From NCBI RefSeq assembly GCF_014636175.1, contig NZ_BMDW01000006.1, forward strand, positions 1 to 64,000: a stretch of DNA of 64,000 nt. The letters run 5' to 3'. Below are positions 27,131-35,010 of this stretch, in pieces. The notes beneath the pieces are model-generated. The model ran no database searches. It had not been told where the DNA came from and saw only the letters and a program-made list of their open reading frames with translations. This DNA is from Sphingomonas psychrolutea. GTDB lineage: Bacteria > Pseudomonadota > Alphaproteobacteria > Sphingomonadales > Sphingomonadaceae. Position 1 is the stretch's first letter. The number at the start of each line of letters is the position of its first letter. A program made the translations under genes and the position numbers.

Positions 27131-27142
27131 GTCCGGACGAGG

Positions 27143-27616
27143 TCAGGCGCGCGGGCGGCGGTGCGGCAAGGCGATGCTGTCGGTGTCGCCGATAAACGCC
27201 GCCCACACGCCGCCGGGCTGCCACAATGCCTCCATTGGTGCGCGCGCCGCTGCATTCTCCCACCCCAGCACATCGCGGCGATAGCGGTAGAAGAACGCCG
27301 ACACGCGCAAATTGAGGATGCAGTGGACGTGGACGGGCGCGCCCTCCAACGCGGCCAACACCGCGCAGAAACGCGCGAAATCGGCATCGCGCGGCGCGTC
27401 GAACGCGACCGGAATATGGGTATAGGTCATCCCCGAGGCCGCGACACTCGCGGCCTCGTCGGGCAGGGCGCGTTCGTGGCTGTGCAGTCCGAGATTGATG
27501 ACGTGCCGCACGCCGAGCGCGGCGATCTCGCCCAGTTCGGCCTCGCTCGGCTGGCCCGAGGTGGTGATCTCCGCGTCGAGGCGCTTCCAGTTAGGGATAT
27601 GGATCGGGTCGGACAT
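27143..27616 (-). CDS. Cysteine-phosphatase-fold protein (DSP/PTP-like, degenerate loop)
   Basis: The 157-residue protein opens with IPNWKRLDAEITTSGQPSEAELGEIAALGVRHVINLG, the opening of the dual-specificity phosphatase-like family. The active-site region reads VHVHCILNLRVSAFFYRYR. The canonical Cys-x5-Arg P-loop is altered to Cys-x4-Arg, as in a subgroup where the loop reads HCxxNxRVSAF, so phosphatase activity is doubtful. It is the last gene of the minus-strand cluster that includes the GMC oxidoreductase and the hydroxylase. Confidence 0.78.
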   Translation of the reverse strand: MSDPIHIPNWKRLDAEITTSGQPSEAELGEIAALGVRHVINLGLHSHERALPDEAASVAASGMTYTHIPVAFDAPRDADFARFCAVLAALEGAPVHVHCILNLRVSAFFYRYRRDVLGWENAAARAPMEALWQPGGVWAAFIGDTDSIALPHRRPRA

Positions 27617-27740
27617 AGGGGCTCCTTCGGTCAGAGGATGCCCAGGCGAGCGGCGTTCCGGGATCGCGCTCCACGGTGGTGCCCCACCTGCTTCGCCAGT
27701 TACGCGACGGGTGCAGGATACCCGGTCGGAGCCGGTGCGG

Positions 27741-27917
27741 CTAGGCCTTGTCGTTCGGAGCGGCCTCGGCCTCGTTCACCGCCGCCTCCGCCCTCGCCTG
27801 CATCCGCCGCATCGCCAGTGCCGCGCCCAGCAGAAACCCGCCCGGCACCAGCGTGACGGCGGCGATCAGCCCGATCCGCCGCCAGTCGGTCGCCGGCTTT
27901 GGACCCTGCTCGCTCAT
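27741..27917 (-). CDS. Small single-pass membrane protein
   Basis: This 58-residue frame starts at an ATG overlapping the GMC oxidoreductase stop (ATGA), which supports it being a real, coupled gene. The product has a short polar N-terminus (MSEQGPKPATDWRR), one hydrophobic helix (IGLIAAVTLVPGGFLLGAALAM), and a charged C-terminus rich in Arg, Ala and Glu. I do not recognise a family. It may tether or chaperone the upstream enzymes at the membrane, but this is inference from position. Confidence 0.65.
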   Translation of the reverse strand: MSEQGPKPATDWRRIGLIAAVTLVPGGFLLGAALAMRRMQARAEAAVNEAEAAPNDKA

Positions 27918-29500
27918 CCCAGATCAGCCGTTACGAAATCGGCACAGCGCTCGCCGATCATGATCGAGGGCGCATTGGTGTTGCCCGAAACGAGCTTGGG
28001 CATGACCGAGGCGTCGGCGACATACAGCCCCTCGACCCCGCGCACGCGCAGCCGCGGATCGCACACCGCCGCCTCGTCCGATCCCATCCGCGCCGTGCCG
28101 ACCGGATGATAGACGGTATCGGCGCGCGCGCGGATCAGCCGTTCGAGCGCGTCGTCATCCTCGAGGTCGATCGGATAGCGATCGCGGCCCTGGTGGTTGC
28201 TGAGCGGCGGCTGTTCGAGGATGCGGTACATCGCGCGCACGCCGCGCTTCATCACCGCCATGTCCCGCGAATCACTGAAGAAAGCGGGATCGATCACCGG
28301 CGCGACGCGCGCATCGCCCGAGGCGAGTCGCACGGTGCCGGTACTCTCGGGCCGCAGCACGCAGACATGGCAGGAAAAGCCATGCCCCGGTACCTTGGTC
28401 CGGCCATGATCCTCGAGCGCGGCGATCACGAAATGGAGCTGCACGTCGGGCGCGGGGGCATCGGGCGTGACGGTGAGAAAGCCGCCGGCTTCGGCGAAGG
28501 GCGTCGTCATCATCCCCTCGCGCTTGCGCAGCCAGCTGATCAGCGCCCCGCCCATGGCGAGCGTGCCTTTCAGCGAATTCCCGACAAATCCTGTCCCCGG
28601 CGTTTCGAACGCCGCAACATAATCGATATGATCCTGCAAGTTCGCGCCGACCGCAGGCCGGTCGATCCGCACGGCAATGCCCTGTTCGCGCAAATGCGCG
28701 CCCGGCCCGATGCCCGACAGCTGGAGCAATTGCGCGGTACCGAACACCCCGCCCGCCAGGATCACGCCGCGCCGCGCGCGGATCACCTTGGATTGCCCAT
28801 CTTGCAGATAGGCCACGCCCCACGCGCGCCCTTCATCGAACAGCACGCGCTCGGCGGTTACGCCGGTCAGGATATGGAGGTTGGGATTGGCCGGCTTGTC
28901 GCCGAGAAACGCGCGCGCCGAGGTCCAGCGTTCGCCGTTTTTCTGCGTGACTTGATACAGGCCGATGCCGTCCTGCCGCGCGCCATTGAAATCGTCGTTG
29001 CGCGGGATTTGCAAGCTGGCACCGGCTTCGATGAAATCCATACTGCCGGAATTGGCGAAGCGCTGCTCGCTGACCCATAACGGCCCGTCGGCGCCGTGAA
29101 AGGCATCGCCGCCCCGCGTGTTATGTTCGGCACGTTTGAACCAGGGCAGCACATCGTCATACGACCAGCCGGGGCAGCCGAGCGCCGCCCAATTGTCGTA
29201 ATCCCATTTGTTGCCGCGAATATAGATCATCGCGTTGATCGCGCTCGATCCACCCAGCCCCTTGCCGCGCGGCTGATGCCCGCGTCGGCCGTTCAGCCCC
29301 GGCTGCGGCACGGTCTCGTAATTCCAGTTGGTCTTGTCGGTCTGAAACGCAAGGAACGCGGGAATGCGCGTGCGCAGCCCGGTGTTGCGACCGCCGGCTT
29401 CGAGCAAGGCGACGGACACCTTACCCCCGTCACTCAGGCGTCCGGCAGCAGCCGCTCCGCCGGATCCACCCCCGACGACAACGATATCGGCTTCGTCCAT
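27914..29500 (-). CDS. GMC-family FAD-dependent oxidoreductase (choline/alcohol dehydrogenase-like)
   Basis: The 528-residue flavoenzyme has the FAD-binding VVVGGGSGGAAAAGRL at residues 7-22, the GMC signatures GKGLGGSSAINAMIYIRG and GVFGTAQLLQLSGIGP, and catalytic His465 in TVYHPVGTARMG. GMC members of this type oxidise primary or long-chain alcohols to aldehydes. The N-terminal motif fixes the ATG at 29500, which lies 67 bp inside the upstream hydroxylase gene, an unusually long overlap. The pairing suggests that it oxidises an alcohol made by the hydroxylase. Confidence 0.93.
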   Translation of the reverse strand: MDEADIVVVGGGSGGAAAAGRLSDGGKVSVALLEAGGRNTGLRTRIPAFLAFQTDKTNWNYETVPQPGLNGRRGHQPRGKGLGGSSAINAMIYIRGNKWDYDNWAALGCPGWSYDDVLPWFKRAEHNTRGGDAFHGADGPLWVSEQRFANSGSMDFIEAGASLQIPRNDDFNGARQDGIGLYQVTQKNGERWTSARAFLGDKPANPNLHILTGVTAERVLFDEGRAWGVAYLQDGQSKVIRARRGVILAGGVFGTAQLLQLSGIGPGAHLREQGIAVRIDRPAVGANLQDHIDYVAAFETPGTGFVGNSLKGTLAMGGALISWLRKREGMMTTPFAEAGGFLTVTPDAPAPDVQLHFVIAALEDHGRTKVPGHGFSCHVCVLRPESTGTVRLASGDARVAPVIDPAFFSDSRDMAVMKRGVRAMYRILEQPPLSNHQGRDRYPIDLEDDDALERLIRARADTVYHPVGTARMGSDEAAVCDPRLRVRGVEGLYVADASVMPKLVSGNTNAPSIMIGERCADFVTADLG

Positions 29501-30426
29501 TCAATCTCTCCAGACCCGCCGGCGTTTGCCGGTCGATGTATCCACGTCGCGCGCCACTGCGCCTTGATGCTTTCGGACGTATCGCGGCTGCCGTCGTGGC
29601 TCCACCCCGGCGGCATGACCACATAGCCCAATTTGGCACGAAGCCCCGGCGCACGCCACACATCCCGCGCGATGCCGATCCACTCGTGGAACGCCGCCCA
29701 GAACAGGTTGAAGCTGCCGAGATTCTTGACGATGCCATAGCGCGGACGATCATCGTCGCGCTCCGCCACAAAAGTGCCGAACATCCTGTCCCACACGATG
29801 AACACCCCAGCATAATTGCTGTCGAGATAGCGCGGGTTGGTCGCGTGATGCGCGCGGTGGTGCGACGGGGTGTTCATCACCGCCTCGAACCAGCGCGGCA
29901 TCCGGTCGATCACTTCGGTATGGATCCAGAATTGGTAGATCAAATTGATCCCCGCCACGAAGAACACCAGCGCCGGGGGAAAGCCGATCAGGAACAGCGG
30001 CAAGCGGAACAGGAAACCGATGCTGAAAAAGCCAGTCCAGGTCTGCCGCAGCGCCGTCGATAAATTATAATGCTGGCTCGAATGGTGGATGACATGGCTC
30101 GCCCAGAACCACCGCACGCGATGCGCCGAGCGGTGGAAGGCATAATACGCCAGATCGTCGATCACGAAGGCGATGACGAACCAATACCATTGATATCCAA
30201 TGTCGAAGGCGCGGAATTGCCACACCCACAGCGCCAGCGCGAACACCGCCGCCCCCGACAGCGCGCCCGCCACCGTACTGCCAAGCCCCAGCATCAGCGA
30301 GGTCAGCGTATCGCGCGGCTCATAGCGGGTCCGGTCGCGCGCGCGCGCGACCACCATCTCGGCCAGCACGAGCAGGATGAAGCCGGGCACGGCATAGGGG
30401 ACGGGGTCGGGCAAAACCATCACCAC
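29434..30426 (-). CDS. Sterol desaturase / fatty acid hydroxylase family membrane enzyme
   Basis: This 330-residue di-iron membrane enzyme has about five hydrophobic segments and the three histidine clusters of the family: His98-RSA-His102, HVIHHSSQH at 111-119, and HHRAHH at 189-194. Relatives hydroxylate fatty acids, sterols or carotenoids. The C-terminal 22 codons overlap the GMC gene start in another frame. No signal peptide or redox partner is seen nearby. The substrate is unknown; a membrane lipid or isoprenoid is likely. Confidence 0.92.
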   Translation of the reverse strand: MVMVLPDPVPYAVPGFILLVLAEMVVARARDRTRYEPRDTLTSLMLGLGSTVAGALSGAAVFALALWVWQFRAFDIGYQWYWFVIAFVIDDLAYYAFHRSAHRVRWFWASHVIHHSSQHYNLSTALRQTWTGFFSIGFLFRLPLFLIGFPPALVFFVAGINLIYQFWIHTEVIDRMPRWFEAVMNTPSHHRAHHATNPRYLDSNYAGVFIVWDRMFGTFVAERDDDRPRYGIVKNLGSFNLFWAAFHEWIGIARDVWRAPGLRAKLGYVVMPPGWSHDGSRDTSESIKAQWRATWIHRPANAGGSGEIEWTKPISLSSGVDPAERLLPDA

Positions 30427-30470
30427 TACTTACACGACTGTCAGTGCCCCATTGTCAATGGGCGCAGCGA

Positions 30471-30884
30471 TCAGTGGAGCGTGACGACGACGCCCGATGC
30501 GCGCCCGACCGACGCCTCAAGCGCACGCACCTCGTCCGCCACGACGCCGAACAGCAAGACCCCGCCGAACAGCCGCTCGCCGGTTTCGACTCGCACCCCC
30601 TCGATCGCCTGCGTCAGGCCAAGCGGCGCGACCAGCCGCCGCGCGGCGATCTTCGCGCCATGGCGCTTCAGGATCGCGATCGCGCCATTGCCGGCAACCA
30701 ACGCGGCATTGCCATCGGTGCCGAGCAAAGCGCCGTGCGCGACAAAGCCCGCAAGCATTTGCTCGGCCGTCTCGCGCGCCTGCGCCTCGCTCGAAATCCG
30801 GCTTTCGCCCAACCGTAGCCAACGCGCCACCAGCGCGAGGCCGAGCACACCTGCGAGACTATAGCCTAGAACGAGCCAGTTCAT
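30471..30884 (-). CDS. Conserved hypothetical membrane-anchored protein
   Basis: The 137-residue protein has one N-terminal membrane helix (MNWLVLGYSLAGVLGLALVARWL). A soluble domain of mixed alpha/beta character follows (ARETAEQMLAGFVAHGALLGTDGNAALVAGNGAIAILKRHGAKIAARRLV). I recognise the pattern as a conserved sphingomonad protein without known function. Its ATG overlaps the upstream gene's stop by ATGA, so the two are coupled. No catalytic residues stand out. Confidence 0.75.
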   Translation of the reverse strand: MNWLVLGYSLAGVLGLALVARWLRLGESRISSEAQARETAEQMLAGFVAHGALLGTDGNAALVAGNGAIAILKRHGAKIAARRLVAPLGLTQAIEGVRVETGERLFGGVLLFGVVADEVRALEASVGRASGVVVTLH

Positions 30885-31315
30885 GCCGGCGAAGATAGGG
30901 CGTCGAGCAACGGCCGCAAGCCGGTGAGATCATATCCCGCCGCCGCCGCCTTCGCCATCGCGGCATCGGGATGCGCGCCCGCCTTGACCGCCGCCAGCGC
31001 CCACAGATTGCACGATCGCGTGCCGGAGCGGCAATAGGCCAGCACCGGCCCCTTGGCGACGGCGAGCACGGCGGCCATTGCATCGATTTGCGGGTGCGAG
31101 AAACCGGTGTGCGTGATTGGAATCGCGGTGTAGCTGAGGCCAGCGGCGTGCGCGGCGGCGGCGACTTCATCGCCCGTCGGCTGCCCGAAATCCTCGCCGT
31201 CGGGGCGATTGTTGACGATCGCGGTGAAGCCCGATGCGGCGATCTCCGCCATGTCGTCTGGGTCGATCTGCGGGGCGACCGAAAGGGTCGCGTCGATGGT
31301 GCGGAGAATGGTCAT
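30881..31315 (-). CDS. TIGR01244-type (beta-lactamase hydrolase-like) sulfur transferase/phosphatase-fold protein
   Basis: This 144-residue protein has SVAPQIDPDDMAEIAASGFTAIVNNRPDGED, then YTAIPITHTGFSHPQIDAMAAVL and the P-loop-like VLAYCRSGTRSCNLWAL. That is the TIGR01244 family, related to Cys-dependent phosphatases and found fused to persulfide dioxygenases in sulfide metabolism. A role in sulfur transfer or in dephosphorylation cannot be told apart. The ATG at 31315 is preferred over an upstream in-frame ATG because the family begins near MTILRTID. It is the first gene of the minus-strand cluster. Confidence 0.85.
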   Translation of the reverse strand: MTILRTIDATLSVAPQIDPDDMAEIAASGFTAIVNNRPDGEDFGQPTGDEVAAAAHAAGLSYTAIPITHTGFSHPQIDAMAAVLAVAKGPVLAYCRSGTRSCNLWALAAVKAGAHPDAAMAKAAAAGYDLTGLRPLLDALSSPA

Positions 31316-31581
31316 GTCTGTAACTGTAGCCGGTTCACTGAGTCTCAGGAAGCGGCGGATAGCGAGTATGCGACCACTGTCCAATCAACCCGACGCAGCC
31401 TCGGTCTCACTTGGACCTGCCAGAACGCGGATCAGTCCGCCGCCGACCGGAGTGTCACAACCGCGTGTTGACGCTGTCCTAGTCGACGCTGTCATACTTG
31501 CGTACAACCGAACGCTTGGCGAGAGAGTACTCTCCCCCCAAGCACATTCGATATTGGGAAGCCGTTTAAGGACGGCGTTCC
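31316..31581. other. Intergenic stretch, no gene recognised
   Basis: Between the TIGR01244 gene and the small orphan gene I see no frame with family resemblance, no tRNA and no clear terminator. Short open frames here are uneven in codon use. The stretch must contain the promoter of the minus-strand cluster, but no consensus stands out. Confidence 0.4.
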
Positions 31582-31755
31582 CTACTTGACGTCCTCTTTT
31601 TTTCCATGGCTCAACACGGTCAACCCGCCGACAACCCCCATCGCGTTTGCAGCCATTTGCAGAAGCTGTCCGCTTGTTTTCATAAAGGTATTTTCGGCTG
31701 TTTCAATGTAATGAATTACCCCATCCACGTCTTTTACTTTGATACGATATGCCAT
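31582..31755 (-). CDS. Orphan small protein in an AT-rich islet
   Basis: The ATG at 31755 follows AAGGA at 7 bases and gives 57 residues beginning MAYRIKVKDVDGVIHYIETAENTF and ending GLTVLSHGKKEDVK. The first half looks like a small beta-sheet. A hydrophobic glycine-rich stretch (AANAMGVVGGLTVL) follows. Codon use is much less GC-biased than in all neighbours, suggesting recent acquisition or a non-native origin. I do not recognise a family. A longer frame to 31815 exists but lacks a ribosome-binding site. Confidence 0.55.
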   Translation of the reverse strand: MAYRIKVKDVDGVIHYIETAENTFMKTSGQLLQMAANAMGVVGGLTVLSHGKKEDVK

Positions 31756-32064
31756 ACCCGCATCCTTACAGTTAAGGTGGAGCGCCCTATCAGGACAAAT
31801 CTCTGCATTATCCACAATGATTTCGAGAATTGAATATCAAAACCCCATCGCCGATGATTGCAGCACCAATACAATAGCGCGTTGACCAATCCGTGTGCTG
31901 ATGTTTTGATCCGAAATGGACGGACTAGCGCAACAGCAAAGCTCTCAATAATGCCTTTGTCGCCTTATACTTGACCGCCAGCATGTGGCGTCGCTCCCGG
32001 GTTCATGCCCGAATTCGTTCTTTGTCTGCGGCAGCGACAAGCGCTTCGCTAGCGCCACATCTTC
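31756..32064. other. AT-richer intergenic stretch, no gene recognised
   Basis: About 310 bp between the orphan gene and the recQ 3' end have markedly lower GC than the surroundings. No convincing frame, RNA gene, attachment site or IS terminus is visible. It may be decayed accessory DNA. Confidence 0.4.
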
Positions 32065-33825
32065 CTAAGACCGCCGTACCACCGCAAGAAACGCCTCGCC
32101 ATAAGCCTCCAGTTTCCGCGCGCCCACGCCGGTGATCCGGCCCATTGCCGCGAGCGAAGACGGCCGCAGCGCCGCCATTTCGCGCAGCACCGAATCGTGG
32201 AAGATCACGTACGGCGGCACGCTCGCCTCCAGCGCCAGTTCGCGACGCCTGGCGCGCAGCGCCTCGAACAACGGATCGCCGGTCGGGTTCGACACCGCTT
32301 CCCCGCGCCGCCGCCGCGCGCGCTTGGGCGGGACGATCAGATCGACGCGTTCGCCCTCCTTGAGGATGCCGCGCGCGCCGGGGCCGAATTCGAGCCCGCC
32401 GAAGTCATTCGCCCGCAACGCATCGCGCAGCAACAGCGCGCGCCCGACCGGCTTGATTAAAGCCGCCTCCTCGGGCGACGACGCGATGCCGAACACGCCG
32501 AGCGCCTCATGCCCGTTCATCAGACTGCGCTCGCTCGACTGGCCTATGAGGACTTGTTCGATATAGCCCGCGCCAAAGCTCTGCCCCGTGCGAAACACGG
32601 CGGAGAGGAATTTCCTCGCCACCTCCGTCGCATCGACGCTGGCGGGCGGATTGAGACAATTGTCGCAATTACCGCAATTTTCCGGCGAATCGTCGCCGAA
32701 ATGCTTGAGCAGGATGCGCCGCCGGCACCCCGCCGTCTCGGCCAGCGCGCCCAAGGCCGCGAGCCGCTGCCGCTCGCCCGGCTGGCGCGCGGGTTCTACC
32801 TCGCCGATGCGTTGCCGCGCGCGCGCGAAATCCTCGGCACCCCAGAACAGATGCGCCACCGCCGGATCACCGTCGCGCCCCGCACGCCCGGTTTCCTGAT
32901 AATAGGCCTCGATCGATTTGGGGAGGCCAGCATGCGCGACGAAGCGCACGTCGGGTTTGTCGATCCCCATGCCGAACGCGACCGTCGCGCACATCACCAT
33001 GTCTTCGGACGCGACGAAATCGGCTTGATTGCGCGCGCGCACCGCCGGATCGAGCCCGGCATGATAGGCCCGCGTAGGCCGTCCGGTCTTGGCGAGCGCC
33101 TCGGCCATTTTCTCGGTGCCTACCCGGCTCTGGACATAGACGATTCCTGCCCCCGGCGTCTCGGCGATCAGATCGGCGATCTGGCGCGTGGCATTATCCT
33201 TGGGCGAAATGCGGTACTGGATATTGGGCCGGTCGAACCCGGCAACAATCATCCCGTCGTGCGGAATGCCGAGCTGTTCGAGAATATCCGCGCGCGTCAC
33301 CGCATCGGCAGTGGCGGTCAGCGCGAGCCGGGGGATATGCGGAAAGGCATCGAGTAGCGGGCGCAGCAGCCGGTAATCGGGCCGGAAATCATGCCCCCAT
33401 TCGCTGACGCAATGCGCTTCGTCGATCGCGAACAAGGCGAGTGGCGCTTGCCGCAGCAAATCGCGGAAGCTCGCGCCCGAGGCACGCTCGGGCGCGACAT
33501 AGAGCAGATCGAGCTCGCCGCGCCGGAAGCGCGCAATCGTCTCGGCCTGATCGGTATCGACCGAGGTGAGCGTGGCGGCGCTGATCCCGATCGCCAGCGC
33601 CGCGCGCAGCTGATCGTGCATCAGCGCGATCAGGGGTGAGACCACCACGCACGTCCCCGGCAGCAAAACCGCCGGCAATTGATAGCACAGCGACTTGCCC
33701 GCGCCGGTCGGCATCACGGCGAGGGTGTTCTGCGCAGCGAGCACGCGGTCGACGACGTGCTGCTGCACCCCGCGAAACGCCGGAAAGCCGAAGGTCGATT
33801 GCAAAATGGGAAGAGGATCGATCAC
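32065..33825 (-). CDS. recQ: ATP-dependent DNA helicase RecQ
   Basis: This 586-residue superfamily 2 helicase unwinds DNA in the RecF recombination pathway. It has motif 0 (FGFPAFRGVQQHVV), Walker A MPTGAGKSLCYQLPA near residue 38, the DEAH box with aromatic-rich loop (AIDEAHCVSEWGHDFRPDY), motif V (ATVAFGMGIDKPDVRFV) and motif VI (QETGRAGRDG). The RQC zinc cluster follows (CRRRILLKHFGD, then CGNCDNC), with an HRDC domain at the C-terminus (DPLFEALRARRRELA, ITGVGARKLEAYGEAFL). Length and domain order are normal. Confidence 0.97.
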   Translation of the reverse strand: MIDPLPILQSTFGFPAFRGVQQHVVDRVLAAQNTLAVMPTGAGKSLCYQLPAVLLPGTCVVVSPLIALMHDQLRAALAIGISAATLTSVDTDQAETIARFRRGELDLLYVAPERASGASFRDLLRQAPLALFAIDEAHCVSEWGHDFRPDYRLLRPLLDAFPHIPRLALTATADAVTRADILEQLGIPHDGMIVAGFDRPNIQYRISPKDNATRQIADLIAETPGAGIVYVQSRVGTEKMAEALAKTGRPTRAYHAGLDPAVRARNQADFVASEDMVMCATVAFGMGIDKPDVRFVAHAGLPKSIEAYYQETGRAGRDGDPAVAHLFWGAEDFARARQRIGEVEPARQPGERQRLAALGALAETAGCRRRILLKHFGDDSPENCGNCDNCLNPPASVDATEVARKFLSAVFRTGQSFGAGYIEQVLIGQSSERSLMNGHEALGVFGIASSPEEAALIKPVGRALLLRDALRANDFGGLEFGPGARGILKEGERVDLIVPPKRARRRRGEAVSNPTGDPLFEALRARRRELALEASVPPYVIFHDSVLREMAALRPSSLAAMGRITGVGARKLEAYGEAFLAVVRRS

Positions 33826-33869
33826 GCGCCCTCTTGCGCGAAGCCGCCTGCCCGATGCAAGCGCAGCCG

Positions 33870-34142
33870 ATGGAACGCGTGACCCACAACAAGGCCGAGG
33901 CCGAATTCGAGCTCGCCATCGGCCGCCACCGCGCCGTCGCCGCGTATCAGATGGAGGGCAATACGATCGTCTTCACCCACACGATCGTGCCCGAGGCAAC
34001 GGCAGCGCGCGGCGTCGGCGCGAAATTGGTTCGCGCCGCACTCGATTCGGCGCGCGACCGCGGGTTGAAGGTCATTCCGCAATGCCCGTTCGTCGCGGCG
34101 TTCATCGCGAAGCATCCGGAATATCGGGCTTTGTTGCGATAG
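33870..34142 (+). CDS. NATD1/YjdJ-type GNAT-fold N-acetyltransferase
   Basis: The 90-residue protein has the mini-GNAT layout: AAYQMEGNTIVFTHTIVPEATAARGVGAKLVRAALDSARDRGLKVIPQCPFVAAFIAKHPEY. It includes the acetyl-CoA-binding RGVGAKLV pyrophosphate loop and the terminal PFVAAFIAKHPEY that marks this subfamily. The natural acceptor is unknown. The ATG at 33870 is one of two close candidates, the other being 33855. It is divergent from recQ with about 45 bp between starts. Confidence 0.87.
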   Translation: MERVTHNKAEAEFELAIGRHRAVAAYQMEGNTIVFTHTIVPEATAARGVGAKLVRAALDSARDRGLKVIPQCPFVAAFIAKHPEYRALLR

Positions 34143-34169
34143 CGCTCGGGACTGCACCGTTGGTGCGCC

Positions 34170-35000
34170 TCAGAACAGCTCGTCGAGCAAAAGGTGGAAG
34201 TGCAGCTTGCCGCGATCCACATCGGCGATGCCGTATCGCGCGAAAAACCGGTCTTGCAGGCCTGGGTCGAATTCCCCGAGACTGTGCCACAGGATCGCGA
34301 TGTCCTGGTAACGATCGGCGATGCCAACGCGTCCGGTATCGATGCACCCGACCACCACACCATCGCGCAGCAGGATGTTATCGAGCGAGAAATCGCCATG
34401 CGTGACGACGGGATCGGGCGCGAGCGGCAACAGCGTTTGTAACGCATCCCAGACTTGTTCGGCGCTCCAGCCTTCGCGCTCGGCGTCAAAATCGTCTTCT
34501 TCGACCAAACCCGCATCGATCCGCGCCCGCGCGCGGGCGAGGCGGTAGGCGTGATCGCTGGTAAAGGGGCAATCGCTGAGCGGAATGGCATGGAGCCGCC
34601 GCAGAAAGGCTGCCAGCGCATCGACGATGGCGATCCGTTCGTCGGGCTGCGACTCCATCACCTGATAGGCGGTCTGGCCGGGCAAGGCGTGCATCAACAG
34701 CCAGGCTTCGTCCGCGGTGCCGACGAAATAGGTGACGGCGGGCACAGGGATATGACCGGCCAGCCAGCGCAGCCGGACCATCTCGCCGGTGATGTCGTCG
34801 GCAAGCGCATCGCGTCCGTGCTTCAGAAACAGATCAGTCGCGCGCTGTTTGCCGTGGAGCCGGTAAACGGCACCACCGGATTGCCCGACCAGATTACGCG
34901 CCCATTGATATCCGGCCACCGCAGAAGACAGGCTCGCCGGCACCGCAATCGCCGAACACGCTTCTTCGCGATCCTCACCCAGCACACGATCGTCGCCCAT
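34170..35000 (-). CDS. APH(3')-family aminoglycoside phosphotransferase-like kinase
   Basis: This 276-residue kinase-fold protein has the nucleotide-binding GGAVYRL, the catalytic HGDFSLDN loop (His201, Asp203, Asn208), CIDTGRVGIADRYQDIAIL with the metal-binding Asp221, and a C-terminal LLDELF. This layout and the closing motif match the APH(3') group that phosphorylates the 3'-hydroxyl of kanamycin-type aminoglycosides. Whether it confers resistance cannot be told; chromosomal homologues may act on other substrates. The ATG at 35000 has GTGGAG upstream. It is 10 bp downstream of the Atm1-type exporter gene. Confidence 0.87.
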   Translation of the reverse strand: MGDDRVLGEDREEACSAIAVPASLSSAVAGYQWARNLVGQSGGAVYRLHGKQRATDLFLKHGRDALADDITGEMVRLRWLAGHIPVPAVTYFVGTADEAWLLMHALPGQTAYQVMESQPDERIAIVDALAAFLRRLHAIPLSDCPFTSDHAYRLARARARIDAGLVEEDDFDAEREGWSAEQVWDALQTLLPLAPDPVVTHGDFSLDNILLRDGVVVGCIDTGRVGIADRYQDIAILWHSLGEFDPGLQDRFFARYGIADVDRGKLHFHLLLDELF

Positions 35001-35010
35001 CTCCACGCGC

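Noticed and set aside
31982..32050. A tRNA-like or attachment-site sequence in the AT-rich islet
   Set aside because: GGTTC-like bases occur, but no cloverleaf arms or acceptor pairing could be drawn, and no integrase is present.
34170..35000. Calling the kinase a mobile kanamycin-resistance gene
   Set aside because: No transposon, integron or IS flanks it, and its composition matches the chromosome. It is better described as a resident APH(3')-like kinase.
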